A stretch of DNA of 64,000 nt from Lathyrus oleraceus. Its lineage: Eukaryota > Streptophyta > Magnoliopsida > Fabales > Fabaceae. The translations under genes were made by a program, and so were the position numbers. Of this stretch, positions 56,213-64,000 are shown one piece after another. Under the pieces are notes generated by a model, which did no database searches, was not told the origin of the DNA, and was given only the letters and a program-made list of their open reading frames with translations. Numbering within the stretch: position 1 is the first letter of the stretch; each line of letters opens with the position of its first letter. The stretch covers positions 143,334,188-143,398,187 of the forward strand of contig NC_066580.1 of assembly GCF_024323335.1 (NCBI RefSeq). The letters are read 5' to 3'.

Positions 56213-56518
56213 CCCGCTGGACAGTAAAAAGAATAGTCCAGGCAAAAAAGGGGCATCCCGACGAACCAAAAAAAAGAATAAAGAGGTTCGGGCAAAAATT
56301 AGGGATATATAAAAAAAAAAAGAATAGTCCAGGCAAAAAAGGGGCATCCCGACGAACCAAAAAAAAGAATAAAGAGGTTCGGGAAAAAATTAGGGTTTTA
56401 ATAAAAAAAAAGAGTACACCCGGTGAGTCGAAAACCCAAAAGGGCGGCTCAGGCAAAAATGGGTATCCCGGTGGATTGAAAACCCAAAAAGGGGGCGATC
56501 CAGGCAAAAGTTAGGGAA
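56213..56518 (+). other. Array of five or six two-stage RNA hairpins after pol (element F)
   Basis: Units: 56213-56253 (CCC and GGG; inner CTGGAC and GTCCAG), 56255-56306 (ATCCC and GGGAT; inner CGAACC and GGTTCG), 56346-56397 (a second copy of the latter), 56418-56464 (ACCC and GGGT; inner GAGTC and GGCTC), 56465-56518 (ATCCC and GGGAA; inner TGGAT and ATCCA). A half copy of the first lies at about 56320-56344. All keep the GGCAAAA-like 3' internal loop (GGGAAAA in one). F has the most units and the most varied inner stems. Confidence 0.82.
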
Positions 56519-57701
56519 TAAGCGAATGACTATGATCTGAGTTCATCAGTGTTATATCACCGTTTCATTCAATCCGGCAATCTTCGAAGGTTAAAGATCG
56601 ACTAATCATCCACTTCAGAAAGCAAGATGAGCAGAGCGTCTTGAGGACATACGAACCATAGCAGAGTCGAAACTCAGTGGGACCCCGTTTTCACATTGTC
56701 ATTAGGATAGTTCTCATTTTATAGCCATCACCTCTTTTCAGGGATCAGCTTCCTGATACCCACGCCTATTCCTGGCACAAATTTTCTCCCCATTAAGAGT
56801 CGAATAATTCAGTTAAAGAGCCTCTTTATTTTTCATTTATCAGTTTGTTTGCAAAAATGTCTGAATTTTTGATAAAACATATTGCATATGAACATAATGG
56901 TGGCTTTTGCAGATGATTTGCACAGGAAAACATTTAAAATTGCTTTGAATGTGCTTAATCTCGAACGGTGAATTCAAACCGAGTAATTCCCCCGAGGCAT
57001 ACGTGTATTTTTGGTTGCAGGTCACAGGAACCGGATGCCAAGTCATGAATCCTCATCCCCAAGCGGTTGACAAAGTCTCTCCTCAGCAGAGCATGTTCCC
57101 CAACAGAGTTGACAGTATCCAGACTGTCTATCCCCAGTAGAGTTGACAGTATCCAGACTATATATCCCTAGCGGAGTTGACGGTGTCAGACTGTATCTTC
57201 CTAGCAACAGCGGAGTGGTTGCATACCCAACGGACAAGAGGGTGGTGTTCCTAGTGTTCATCTCATCCCCAGCAGATTATTTCTAACAGATTTGTTCTAA
57301 TCCCCAGCTTGAGGACGATTAGCAAGTTCATATCCCCAGCAAAGGTCGTTTCCTACGACATTTCCCCAGGAAGTGTTTTCCCCACAGACTCTCCTCACAG
57401 AGCCTCGCCGAGAAAAGTTTCCATAGTTGATACTCCCCCCGCAAGGTCAACTTTTCAAGCAGCCAATTTATTTTTGGTGGCTCATTGGTCCCGGCAGACG
57501 GATCATTCCCCACATAGCATTCAAGGATTGATACAGCGATCTGTTCCCTACCGGAGTTTGCTTCCCCTAGCAGATTTCTTTTTTCTTTTACACCATGCAT
57601 AGCATTTGCATTCGCATGCATATCATATCAAGCATACACATAAGCTGATAAACAGGTTCTTCCAAGCAGACTGAAGAATTACTTTACAACCAAGGTCATG
57701 A
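56519..57701 (+). other. 3' untranslated region of element F, first part
   Basis: No coding signal. 57080-57420 is dense in copies of the tRNA-Arg-like word: TCCCCAACAGAGTTGACAG (57097-57115), TCCCCAGTAGAGTTGACAG (57130-57148), TCCCTAGCGGAGTTGACGG (57164-57182), a tandem repeat with a unit of about 34 bases, and looser copies to 57420. Confidence 0.7.
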
Positions 57702-58680
57702 GATCCAGCCAGAGGATCAAGCGTGAGTGATCCAGCCTGAGGGTCATTTTGAAGATTCAGCCTGAGAATCGTTTTCCCGTGATCCAGCATGAGGGTCACT
57801 TTTTGAAGATTCATCCTGAGAATCGTTTTCCCGTGATCCAGCATGAGGGTCATTTTTGAAGATTCAGCCTGAGAATCGTTTTCCCAAGAGTCAGCCTGAG
57901 GCTCAATTTGAAGATTCCCCAGTGAAGTCACCTACAAGCTTTATTTCCCCAGCAAGTCTAATTGAGGAGTCGTTACAACATGTTCTATCCCGAAGAATAT
58001 GTACGAAGCCCAAAAGTGGAATATTCTCGAAGTTGTATATCTAATATGAAGGTTGGGTGTAGATTTCAAAAGAGGGTCAACCAGCGCATGCCTCAGATGC
58101 GGGATCCTAATGATGGGAATTTATCATCAAAACAATCCAGATCTAGCCAGAAGATCGAAATAGATTCGGCCAGAGAATCGAAACAAAGGAGATCTAGCCA
58201 GAAGATCGAAGAAGATCTAGCCAGAAGATCGAAGTCAGGTCTAGCCCGAAGACCAGAAATAGATTCAGCCAGAGAATCGAAACAATTCAGATCTAGCCAG
58301 AAGATCGAAGTAGATTCAGCCAGAGAATCAAATTAAGTTCAGATTCAGCCAGAGGATCGACACTCCAGATCTAGCCAGAAGATCAAAGTCAGGTCTAGCT
58401 CGAAGACCAGAAATAGATTCAGCCAGAGAATCGAAACAATTCAGATCTAGCCAGAAGATCGAAGTAGATTCAGCTAGAGAATAAAAGGAAATAGATTCAG
58501 CCAGAGAATCGAAACGGAGGAGATCTAGCCAGAAGATCGAAGAAGATCTAGCCAGAAGATCAAAATCGTATCCAGCCCGAGGATCAAAATTAATATCCAA
58601 CCAGAGGACTAAATTGAGTATAGGTTCAGCCAGAGGATCGAAACTCCAGATCAAGCCAGAGGATCGGAAGAAAAATAAAC
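57702..58680 (+). repeat. Micro-hairpin array with constant loop AGCCAGA (element F)
   Basis: Units of 17 bases (5-bp arms, 7-base loop) at about 23-30-base spacing. Examples: 57702-57718 GATCC/GGATC, 57754-57770 GATTC/GAATC, 57888-57904 GAGTC/GGCTC, 58140-58156 GATCT/AGATC, 58238-58254 GGTCT/AGACC. The loop is AGCCAGA, AGCCTGA or AGCCCGA. About 30 units in two blocks (57702-57904 and 58140-58660), separated by unrelated sequence. Stem variants pair with each other throughout. Confidence 0.82.
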
Positions 58681-58815
58681 AGCACGGTGTATTTCCGCGT
58701 TTTTGTGGTGTTCTCGGAGCGCAAATTTTCGGTCTATCTTTGGTATTCAATCACAGCTCACCCCGTTTGTCTGATAAGCTGTTCGCTTTCATCCTACTCG
58801 GTTTAGTTGATGATT

Positions 58816-58828
58816 GAATAGGGGCAGC
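58816..58828 (+). promoter_or_regulatory. Polypurine tract of element F
   Basis: GAATAGGGGCAGC directly before the 3' LTR at 58829. Confidence 0.85.
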
Positions 58829-60530
58829 TGTAACACCCCAAAATTTGCCCTCCTCATTCATGCATTCATTTAGCATTTCATATTGCATTTCATCATGTCA
58901 ATTAGAATTAGATCCAAAAAAAAAATAATAATAATAATAAAAAATTTTAATTAATTAATTAATTAATTAATTAATTAATTAAATAATTAAATAAATAAAA
59001 TATAATAAAAAATTTTGGACTTGGGTCTCTCTCATTTGAGCCCACAAAACCATGAAATTCAGTCTATAAATACCAAGGCTTCACTTGAGAGAACACAGAA
59101 CAAAGGGGGATTTTGAAGAGAAGTAAAATACTCTGAGGTTTCCTTGGAACAAAACCCTGAGGAAAAAGATAGTGAGAGAAGACCTAACGGAGTTCAGAGC
59201 AGCCTCCAAACCCCGAAGGGAACTCAGCTACACAGAATCGCCTCTGCCTCACATAAACCCTGAAGATTGTTTTGTAAACCTCACGGGTGCAACTCAATTT
59301 CAATCAAGCTCTCCAATCAGGTTTGCCTTTATTCCCATTACCTTTTGCTTTGAAGTTGAATACTCTGAATGTATGAGGTATGATGGATGAATTTCATTAG
59401 GTTTTTCGCCCATGGGTTTAATATGTATATGAATGTATAAACAATGCCTTGAATGTTTAACCGTTTAATTTTTGAGTGTATGCCACATGGTTTGAGGTTT
59501 CTGAAACCATACTGTTATCCATGAAAAAAATGCTTATGGTGTTTCACTAACCCTTTTGTTGAGTTTTTGTGAGGGCTCACATGACTTTTGCAGGGATAAT
59601 TTGCATGGTTTCCCACTTTATTTGTGGGATAACCCCTGGAGGTTCATTCCGATTACCTGTACTGACCCACTTTCTTTGATGATGTTAGCTTGGAAGGATC
59701 TCAGGGTTTCCCATTCCTCTAATTGCTGTTACTTCGGATCTTTATCCGCATGGTACTTTTACATTTTTCCCGCATTTTACTGCTTTCCTAGCTGGAAGAC
59801 CTCGATAGGAGGCAATGTTTTGTGTTTACCTCAAGATACATGTTTTGTGTTTTGTGTTCGTATCCCTGCAGGTAGCGCGGTTCCTTCATCAAGGACTGCC
59901 TTTTTGCCCTCGAGCATCCCAAACCCTAAAACCCAAAGCAACACGTTAACTCCTTCTACTACAGGCGAGTAAGTCTCCAAAGGTCGAGCATCCGGTAGAT
60001 TGCGTAGTGACTTCGTTCGTCCAAAACCCAATCCATAACCCCGTAGTTAGCCGAACTACGTTTTGCTCTGATTCTCAGGCCAGATGAGATACGTAGGCAT
60101 AAGACGCGATGTCTTAGCGAGCACACATCCCCCCAACCCATAGGTCAGCCGAGCTACGAAGACTCTGATTCTCATATTCAGATGAGATACGTATGCAGTG
60201 GATACGACATCCGCGCGAGTCATTTTCATTTAACCCTTTTTTTTGGCAAACAGCACAAGATAAACCCACACCCTTTAGACAAAAAAAAACACAAAAGTGG
60301 ATCCCGTAGAGTACTACGGATGCGTAGGGGTGCTAATACCTTCCCTTCGCATAACCGACTCCCGAACCCAAGATTTGGTTGCGAGACCCCGTCTTGTCCT
60401 TTCCTTTTTCAGGTTTACTTCGAGCGTTTCCTTTCCCTCCTTTGGGATGAATAACGCACGGTGGCGACTCTTCTGTCTTTTTCTTTCGCCGGTTGTTTTT
60501 TTTTCGCACTGTATTTTTCAGGTTGCGACA
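58829..60530 (+). repeat. 3' LTR of element F
   Basis: 1702 bases, about 99 percent identical by eye to the 5' LTR apart from the microsatellite. Ends GGTTGCGACA, followed by TATGC (60531-60535). Confidence 0.95.
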
Positions 60531-60914
60531 TATGCCCCACATTGAGAATGGCCATGGAGCTGATAAAACATTTAGAGGAGTAGGTGGCATGTGCACCTTG
60601 TCAGCATAAATTTGGCACTTGTGGCATTTCCTGGCATAATGGTAACAATATGTTTCCATTGTCAACCAATAGTAACTAGCTCTAAGGATTTTCTTCGCCA
60701 TTGCATGTCCGTTTGCATGAATGCCGAAAGAACCTTCGTGGATTTCTTTGATGAGTAGGTCGGCTTCGTGTCTATCCACGCATCTGAGCAGAACTAAATC
60801 AAAGTTTCTTTTGTATAGAACACCACCACTTAGGAAGAAATTGGCTGATAATTTTCTTAAGGTCTTTTTGTCTGTGATGGATACATCATTTGGATACTCG
60901 TGCTTCTCAAGATA
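60531..60914 (-). pseudogene. Integrase N-terminus (element E), split by F
   Basis: Zinc-binding region HEGSFGIHANGHAMAKKILR and ARKCHKCQIYADK, then APWPFSMWGI up to the F insertion. The core continues at 49911. The frame is open from 60779; upstream, 60780-60914 is linker, entered through a TGA at about 60915-60917 that stands where C has Cys and related reading suggests Arg. Confidence 0.9.
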
Positions 60915-62417
60915 TCATTTGATGTCATAAAACCAAGGCTTGCCATCTGTTTCTGCTTCAACTGCCAAGCAATATGCTGGCTCGTCTAGACGTTGAATTG
61001 TAATAGCAGGTGATTCGTTAGCCCACTTGACCTTGAACATAGATGACAGAGTAGCCAAGGCATCGGCTAGCTGATTCTCCTCCCTAGGAATATGATGGAA
61101 ATTAATCTCATCAAAGTAGGGGATTAGCTTCATGACATGCTCTCGGTATGGGATCAAATTGGGATGGCGGGTCTCCCAATCTCCTTTAATTTGATAGATG
61201 ACAAGTGCTGAGTCCACATACACTTCAAGAATCTTGATTCGTAGGTCAATAGCTGCTTCAATTCCCAAGATACATGCTTCATACTCTACCATGTTATTAG
61301 TGCATTTGAAACATAATATTGTCGTGAAGGGAAGATGAAAATCCTTTGGAGAAGTTATAACAGCCCCGATTCCGTTACCCAATACATTTGAGGCACCATC
61401 GAACACGAGCGTCCACCGTGATCCTAGTTCGGGTCCTTCTTCCGGGCTTGGAATCTCATAGTCTCTTATGTACATGATGTCTTCATATGGGAAGTCGAGT
61501 CTCATCGATTGATAGTCCTCCACTGGATGGTGCGCAAGGTACTCTGATAACACACTACCCTTAATGGCCTTCTGAGTTACATACTGAATGTCATATTCTG
61601 ATAACAACATTTGCCAGCGAGCGATTCTGCCAGTTAATCCAGGTTTCTCAAATATGTACTTGATGGGATCCATCTTGGATATTAACATTGTTGTATGGAA
61701 GATCATGTACTGTCTTAGGCGACGAGCAGCCCATGCTAATGCACAACAAGTCTTTTCTAGCATGGAGTACCTGATTTCACATTCTGTAAACTTCTTGCTC
61801 AGGTAGTAGATAGCATGCTCTTTTCTACCCGTCTCATCATGTTGCCCCAATACACATCCCATGGATTCATCGAGTACTGTCAAATACATAATGAGAGGCC
61901 TTCCTGGAACTGGTGGCACTAAGATTGGTGGTTCTTGCAGATACTGTTTGATTTTATTGAATGCACTCTGGCAATCATCGTTCCACCTAACGGCTTGATC
62001 TTTTCTTAATAACTTAAATATTGGCTCGCAAGTGGCTGTCAGATGCGAGATAAATCTGGAAATATAGTTCAATCTACCCAAGAAACCACAGACTTGCTTC
62101 TCTGTCCGAGGTGCTGGCATCTCTTGAATAGCTTTGACTTTGTCAGGATCAACTTCTATGCCTCTCTGGCTCACAATGGATCTTAGAAGCTTTCTAGATC
62201 TGACTCCAAAAGTGCATTTAGCAGGGTTTAAACGCAGTCTGTATTTCCTCAATCTTACAAACAACTTCTTCAGATGAATAACATGCTCATCTTCTGTCTG
62301 AGACTTGGCAATCATGTCATCCACATAGACTTCAATCTCCTTATGTATCATATCATGGAAAAGAGTCACCATGGCCCTTTGATAGGTTGCTCCAGCATTT
62401 TTCAGACCAAAAGGCAT
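60915..62417 (-). pseudogene. RT thumb, RNase H and archaeal-type RNase H (element E)
   Basis: 500 codons are open. MPFGLKNAGATYQRAMVTLF, catalytic YVDD (62316-62327), LRLNPAKCTFGVRSRKLL, QVCGFLGRLNYISRFI; gypsy RNase H with LDESMGCVLGQHDETGRKEH and CCALAWAARRLRQYM; then the second RNase H with LVFDGASNVLGNGIGAVI, YEACILGIEAAIDLRI, VYVDSALVIYQIKGDW and REENQLADALATL. In the third motif GDS is changed to VDS. This dual RNase H layout identifies the Tat/Ogre lineage. The first Met is internal to RT, not a real start. Confidence 0.93.
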
Positions 62418-63152
62418 TACCTAATAACAGAAAGTGCCCCATGGTGTAATGAAAGTTGTTTTCTCCATATCTTCGGAGACATTTTAATCTGATTATATCC
62501 TGAGAATCCGTCCATGAAGGAGAATACAGAGAACTGAGCTGTGTTATCTACCAATACATCAATGTGAGGTAAAGGAAAATCATCTTTGGGACTAGCTCTA
62601 TTCAGGTCTCTGTAGTCTACACACATTCGAACTTTTCCATCTTTCTTCAGAGCTGGCACAATATTAGCAATCCACTGCGGGTAAGTTGCAACAGCTAGAA
62701 AACCTGCATCAAACTGCTTCTTGACCTCTTCTCTGATCTTGACAACCATGTCTGGTCGAGTTCTTCTCAACTTCTGCTTGATGGACGGGCATTCCGGCTT
62801 CAACGGTAGCTTGTGCATAACTATGTCGGTGTCGAGTCCTGGCATATCCTAATATGACCAAGCAAACACATCCACATATTCATGTAGTAGCTTGACTAGT
62901 TCCTCCTTCACATTTTTTTTCAAAGCAGTTCCGACCTTGACTTCCTTTCTATCCTCCTCAGTCCCCAGATTGATCACATCCACTGGTTCCTGATGAGGCT
63001 GAATCATCTTTTCCTCTTGTTTCAAAAGTCTGGTCAACTCTTCTGGGAGTTCGCAGTCTTCCTTACCATCCTCTTCAGCTTGGTTAATCGGGAGTTCGAA
63101 GTCAGAGGGAATTATAGCATTGTCGTGTTCAATGGATCCAGTTATTAATGAT
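62418..63152 (-). pseudogene. Pre-RT linker and RT N-terminal half (element E)
   Basis: After the intron acceptor: acidic linker (LPEELTRLLKQEEKMIQPHQ), VDVFAWSY, a stop near 62848, MPGLDTDIVMHKLPLKPECP, then the RT fingers and palm (GFLAVATYPQWIANIVPALK, KVRMCVDYRDLNRASPKDDF, FMDGFSGYNQIKMSP). A one-base deletion near 62478 shifts the frame before CY-VMPFG, where another stop (TAG near 62419) lies. Confidence 0.9.
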
Positions 63153-63403
63153 CTACATGGAAATGATTTTTCTTTTTAGAGGAAGATTTTGAAAAATGAA
63201 AGTGATGTGAAATAAAAATTGCCATTTTTTTTGTTGTTTATTTGTTTGTAAAAATAAATAAATTAAAAAGATGAAAGACAGGGATCTCAAAAAATGTGCT
63301 TTGTATTGATGATAAGGCTTAAATATTAACACAAAATGGGCCCTACAAAGCTATCCACATGCCTTGGGCATGGCATTGGATGTTTTAGAAAACAGTAAAT
63401 TAC
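63153..63403 (-). other. Predicted PRO-RT intron (element E)
   Basis: Minus strand donor TCAAA-GTAATTT (63403) and acceptor TTTCCATGTAG (63153). 251 bases; splicing keeps the frame between the protease linker (NIVSCSK) and the RT linker (SLITGSIEHDN). Confidence 0.78.
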
Positions 63404-64000
63404 TTTGAACAAGAAACTATATTCGGAACATCTGTTGCCTTCCAGTTAGTGAGAGCGGCATCCGGAGGTCCACAAAACACCATCTTGGACAAATTTGGAT
63501 CTTCATCTTCAAGAGCATTGATCATCACTTTGGAAACCAGCTTTGGAGAATATTTCCTGGATGCTAGGAACCTTCCCCTGATGTATCTTCTGATCTTTGA
63601 AAAGTTCAATAGACGGATGATATCCTAATCCACACTTGTCTTTCTTCTCTGGTAATTCAATCACTGTGCCCCAACTTCCAGGGCAACCAGCTTCAATTGC
63701 AGCTTTCACACTCTTCCACGAGGACATGACCCCCTTGGGTTCTTCAACAAGTTTTGGCTTAGTCTGGACCACATTGACCACTTCAATGGCTTGGAGAGGA
63801 GTTTCAACAATGTCTTTACCTACTTCAATGTATCTGAAAGAAGTCAAATGGCTGACGAAAATATCTTCCTCTCCGGATACTGATACCAGCTTACCAGAAG
63901 TAACAAACTTCAGCTTCTGGTGAAGTGTCGAGGTGACAGCTCCAGCAGCATGGATCCAAGGTCTACCTAACAAACAGCTATAGTTAGGCCTAATATCCAT
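63404..64000 (-). pseudogene. Protease C-terminal part and linker (element E, partial)
   Basis: Begins at the window edge with MDIRPNYSCLLGRPWIHAAG (C-terminal half of the aspartic protease; the DTG part is outside) and TSTLHQKLKFV. A linker follows (KKDKCGLGYHPSIELFKDQK), and the reading frame changes somewhere between 63530 and 63605 into the one that reaches the intron (KMVFCGPPDAALTNWKATDV). So at least one frameshift is present. Confidence 0.85.

Larger units (their letters stand above)
49917..60530 (+). mobile_element. Element F: young, internally deleted Tat element
   Basis: 10.6 kb with two LTRs (49917-51656, 58829-60530) that differ by about a dozen substitutions by eye plus microsatellite length, a TATGC target duplication, primer-binding site, polypurine tract, gag, PRO-RT intron, remnants of pol and a 3' region with hairpin arrays. 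ORF1 is absent; protease, RT and the integrase core are deleted. The near-identical LTRs show a recent insertion, so other copies must have supplied the enzymes. Confidence 0.95.
41351..64000 (-). mobile_element. Element E: Tat/Ogre-like element, 5' part outside window
   Basis: Minus-strand element with 3' LTR at 41351-45731, polypurine tract, 3' region with hairpin arrays, integrase, RNase H domains, RT, intron and protease. Element F is inserted in the integrase. Gag, leader and 5' LTR must lie beyond 64000. It entered the 3' LTR of C next to CCCAC (41346-41350), the presumed target duplication. Confidence 0.9.

Noticed and set aside
56187..56507. Phe/Pro-rich 106-codon frame on the minus strand
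   Set aside because: It is the antisense of the post-pol hairpin array; its composition reflects A-rich loops and repeats.
57702..58680. Short regular repeats resembling a CRISPR or satellite array
   Set aside because: Units of 17 bases with variable stems inside an intact retrotransposon between pol and the 3' LTR; treated as a hairpin array.
58328..58750. 140-codon minus-strand frame with repeated DLLARS-like units
   Set aside because: It is the antisense translation of the micro-hairpin array in F; periodicity comes from the DNA repeat.
1..64000. Host protein-coding genes
   Set aside because: Every open frame with recognisable similarity is retrotransposon gag, ORF1, protease, RT, RNase H or integrase; the remaining frames are short and inside LTRs or untranslated regions.

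Overview
The window is plant genomic DNA made almost entirely of nested LTR retrotransposons. I found no host gene, rRNA, tRNA gene or CRISPR array. Several features point to the Ogre/Tat lineage of Ty3/gypsy: LTRs up to 4.9 kb, an extra ORF before gag, a second RNase H, an intron between protease and reverse transcriptase, and a primer-binding site matching the 3' end of tRNA-Arg. Such density is typical of large legume genomes such as pea, vetch, lentil or faba bean; the species is an inference.

Layout. (A) 1-3775: Ty1/copia element on the minus strand, cut by the window edge. (B) about 3830-4913: decayed copia fragment on the plus strand. (C) 4914-41350: Ogre element on the plus strand, inserted into B; 5' LTR 4914-9788, 3' LTR from 37359. 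(D) 20821-35010: smaller Ogre relative on the minus strand, inserted in the 3' untranslated part of C with duplicated TTATT. (E) 41351-64000: Tat/Ogre-like element on the minus strand that cuts the 3' LTR of C; its 5' end lies outside the window. (F) 49917-60530: complete but internally deleted Tat element on the plus strand, inserted in the integrase of E with duplicated TATGC. By nesting, C is older than D and E, and E is older than F. Rough LTR comparison by eye (F about 0.7 percent different, D about 2 percent, C clearly more) agrees.

Each element encodes the usual gag-pro-pol machinery, but all copies are broken. C has many stops and frameshifts. D has lost everything between the RT active site and the integrase C-terminus. 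E has a Glu-to-Gly change at an integrase catalytic position. F lacks protease, RT and the integrase core. D and F nevertheless keep complete LTRs, primer-binding site, leader, intron and 3' region, which suggests they moved with proteins supplied by other copies.

The most interesting signal is non-coding. Just after pol, all four Tat/Ogre elements carry a tandem array of two-stage RNA hairpins with covarying stems and a conserved GGCAAAA-type internal loop. Further downstream each family has its own array of small hairpins with a fixed loop and changing stems: CAAGAGT in E, AGCCAGA in F, CAGTAACC in C and D. The same regions are filled with degenerate copies of a sequence resembling the tRNA-Arg 3' end, and therefore complementary to the element's own primer-binding site. 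Tandem repeats in the variable 3' untranslated region of such elements are known; I know of no description of this structural pattern.
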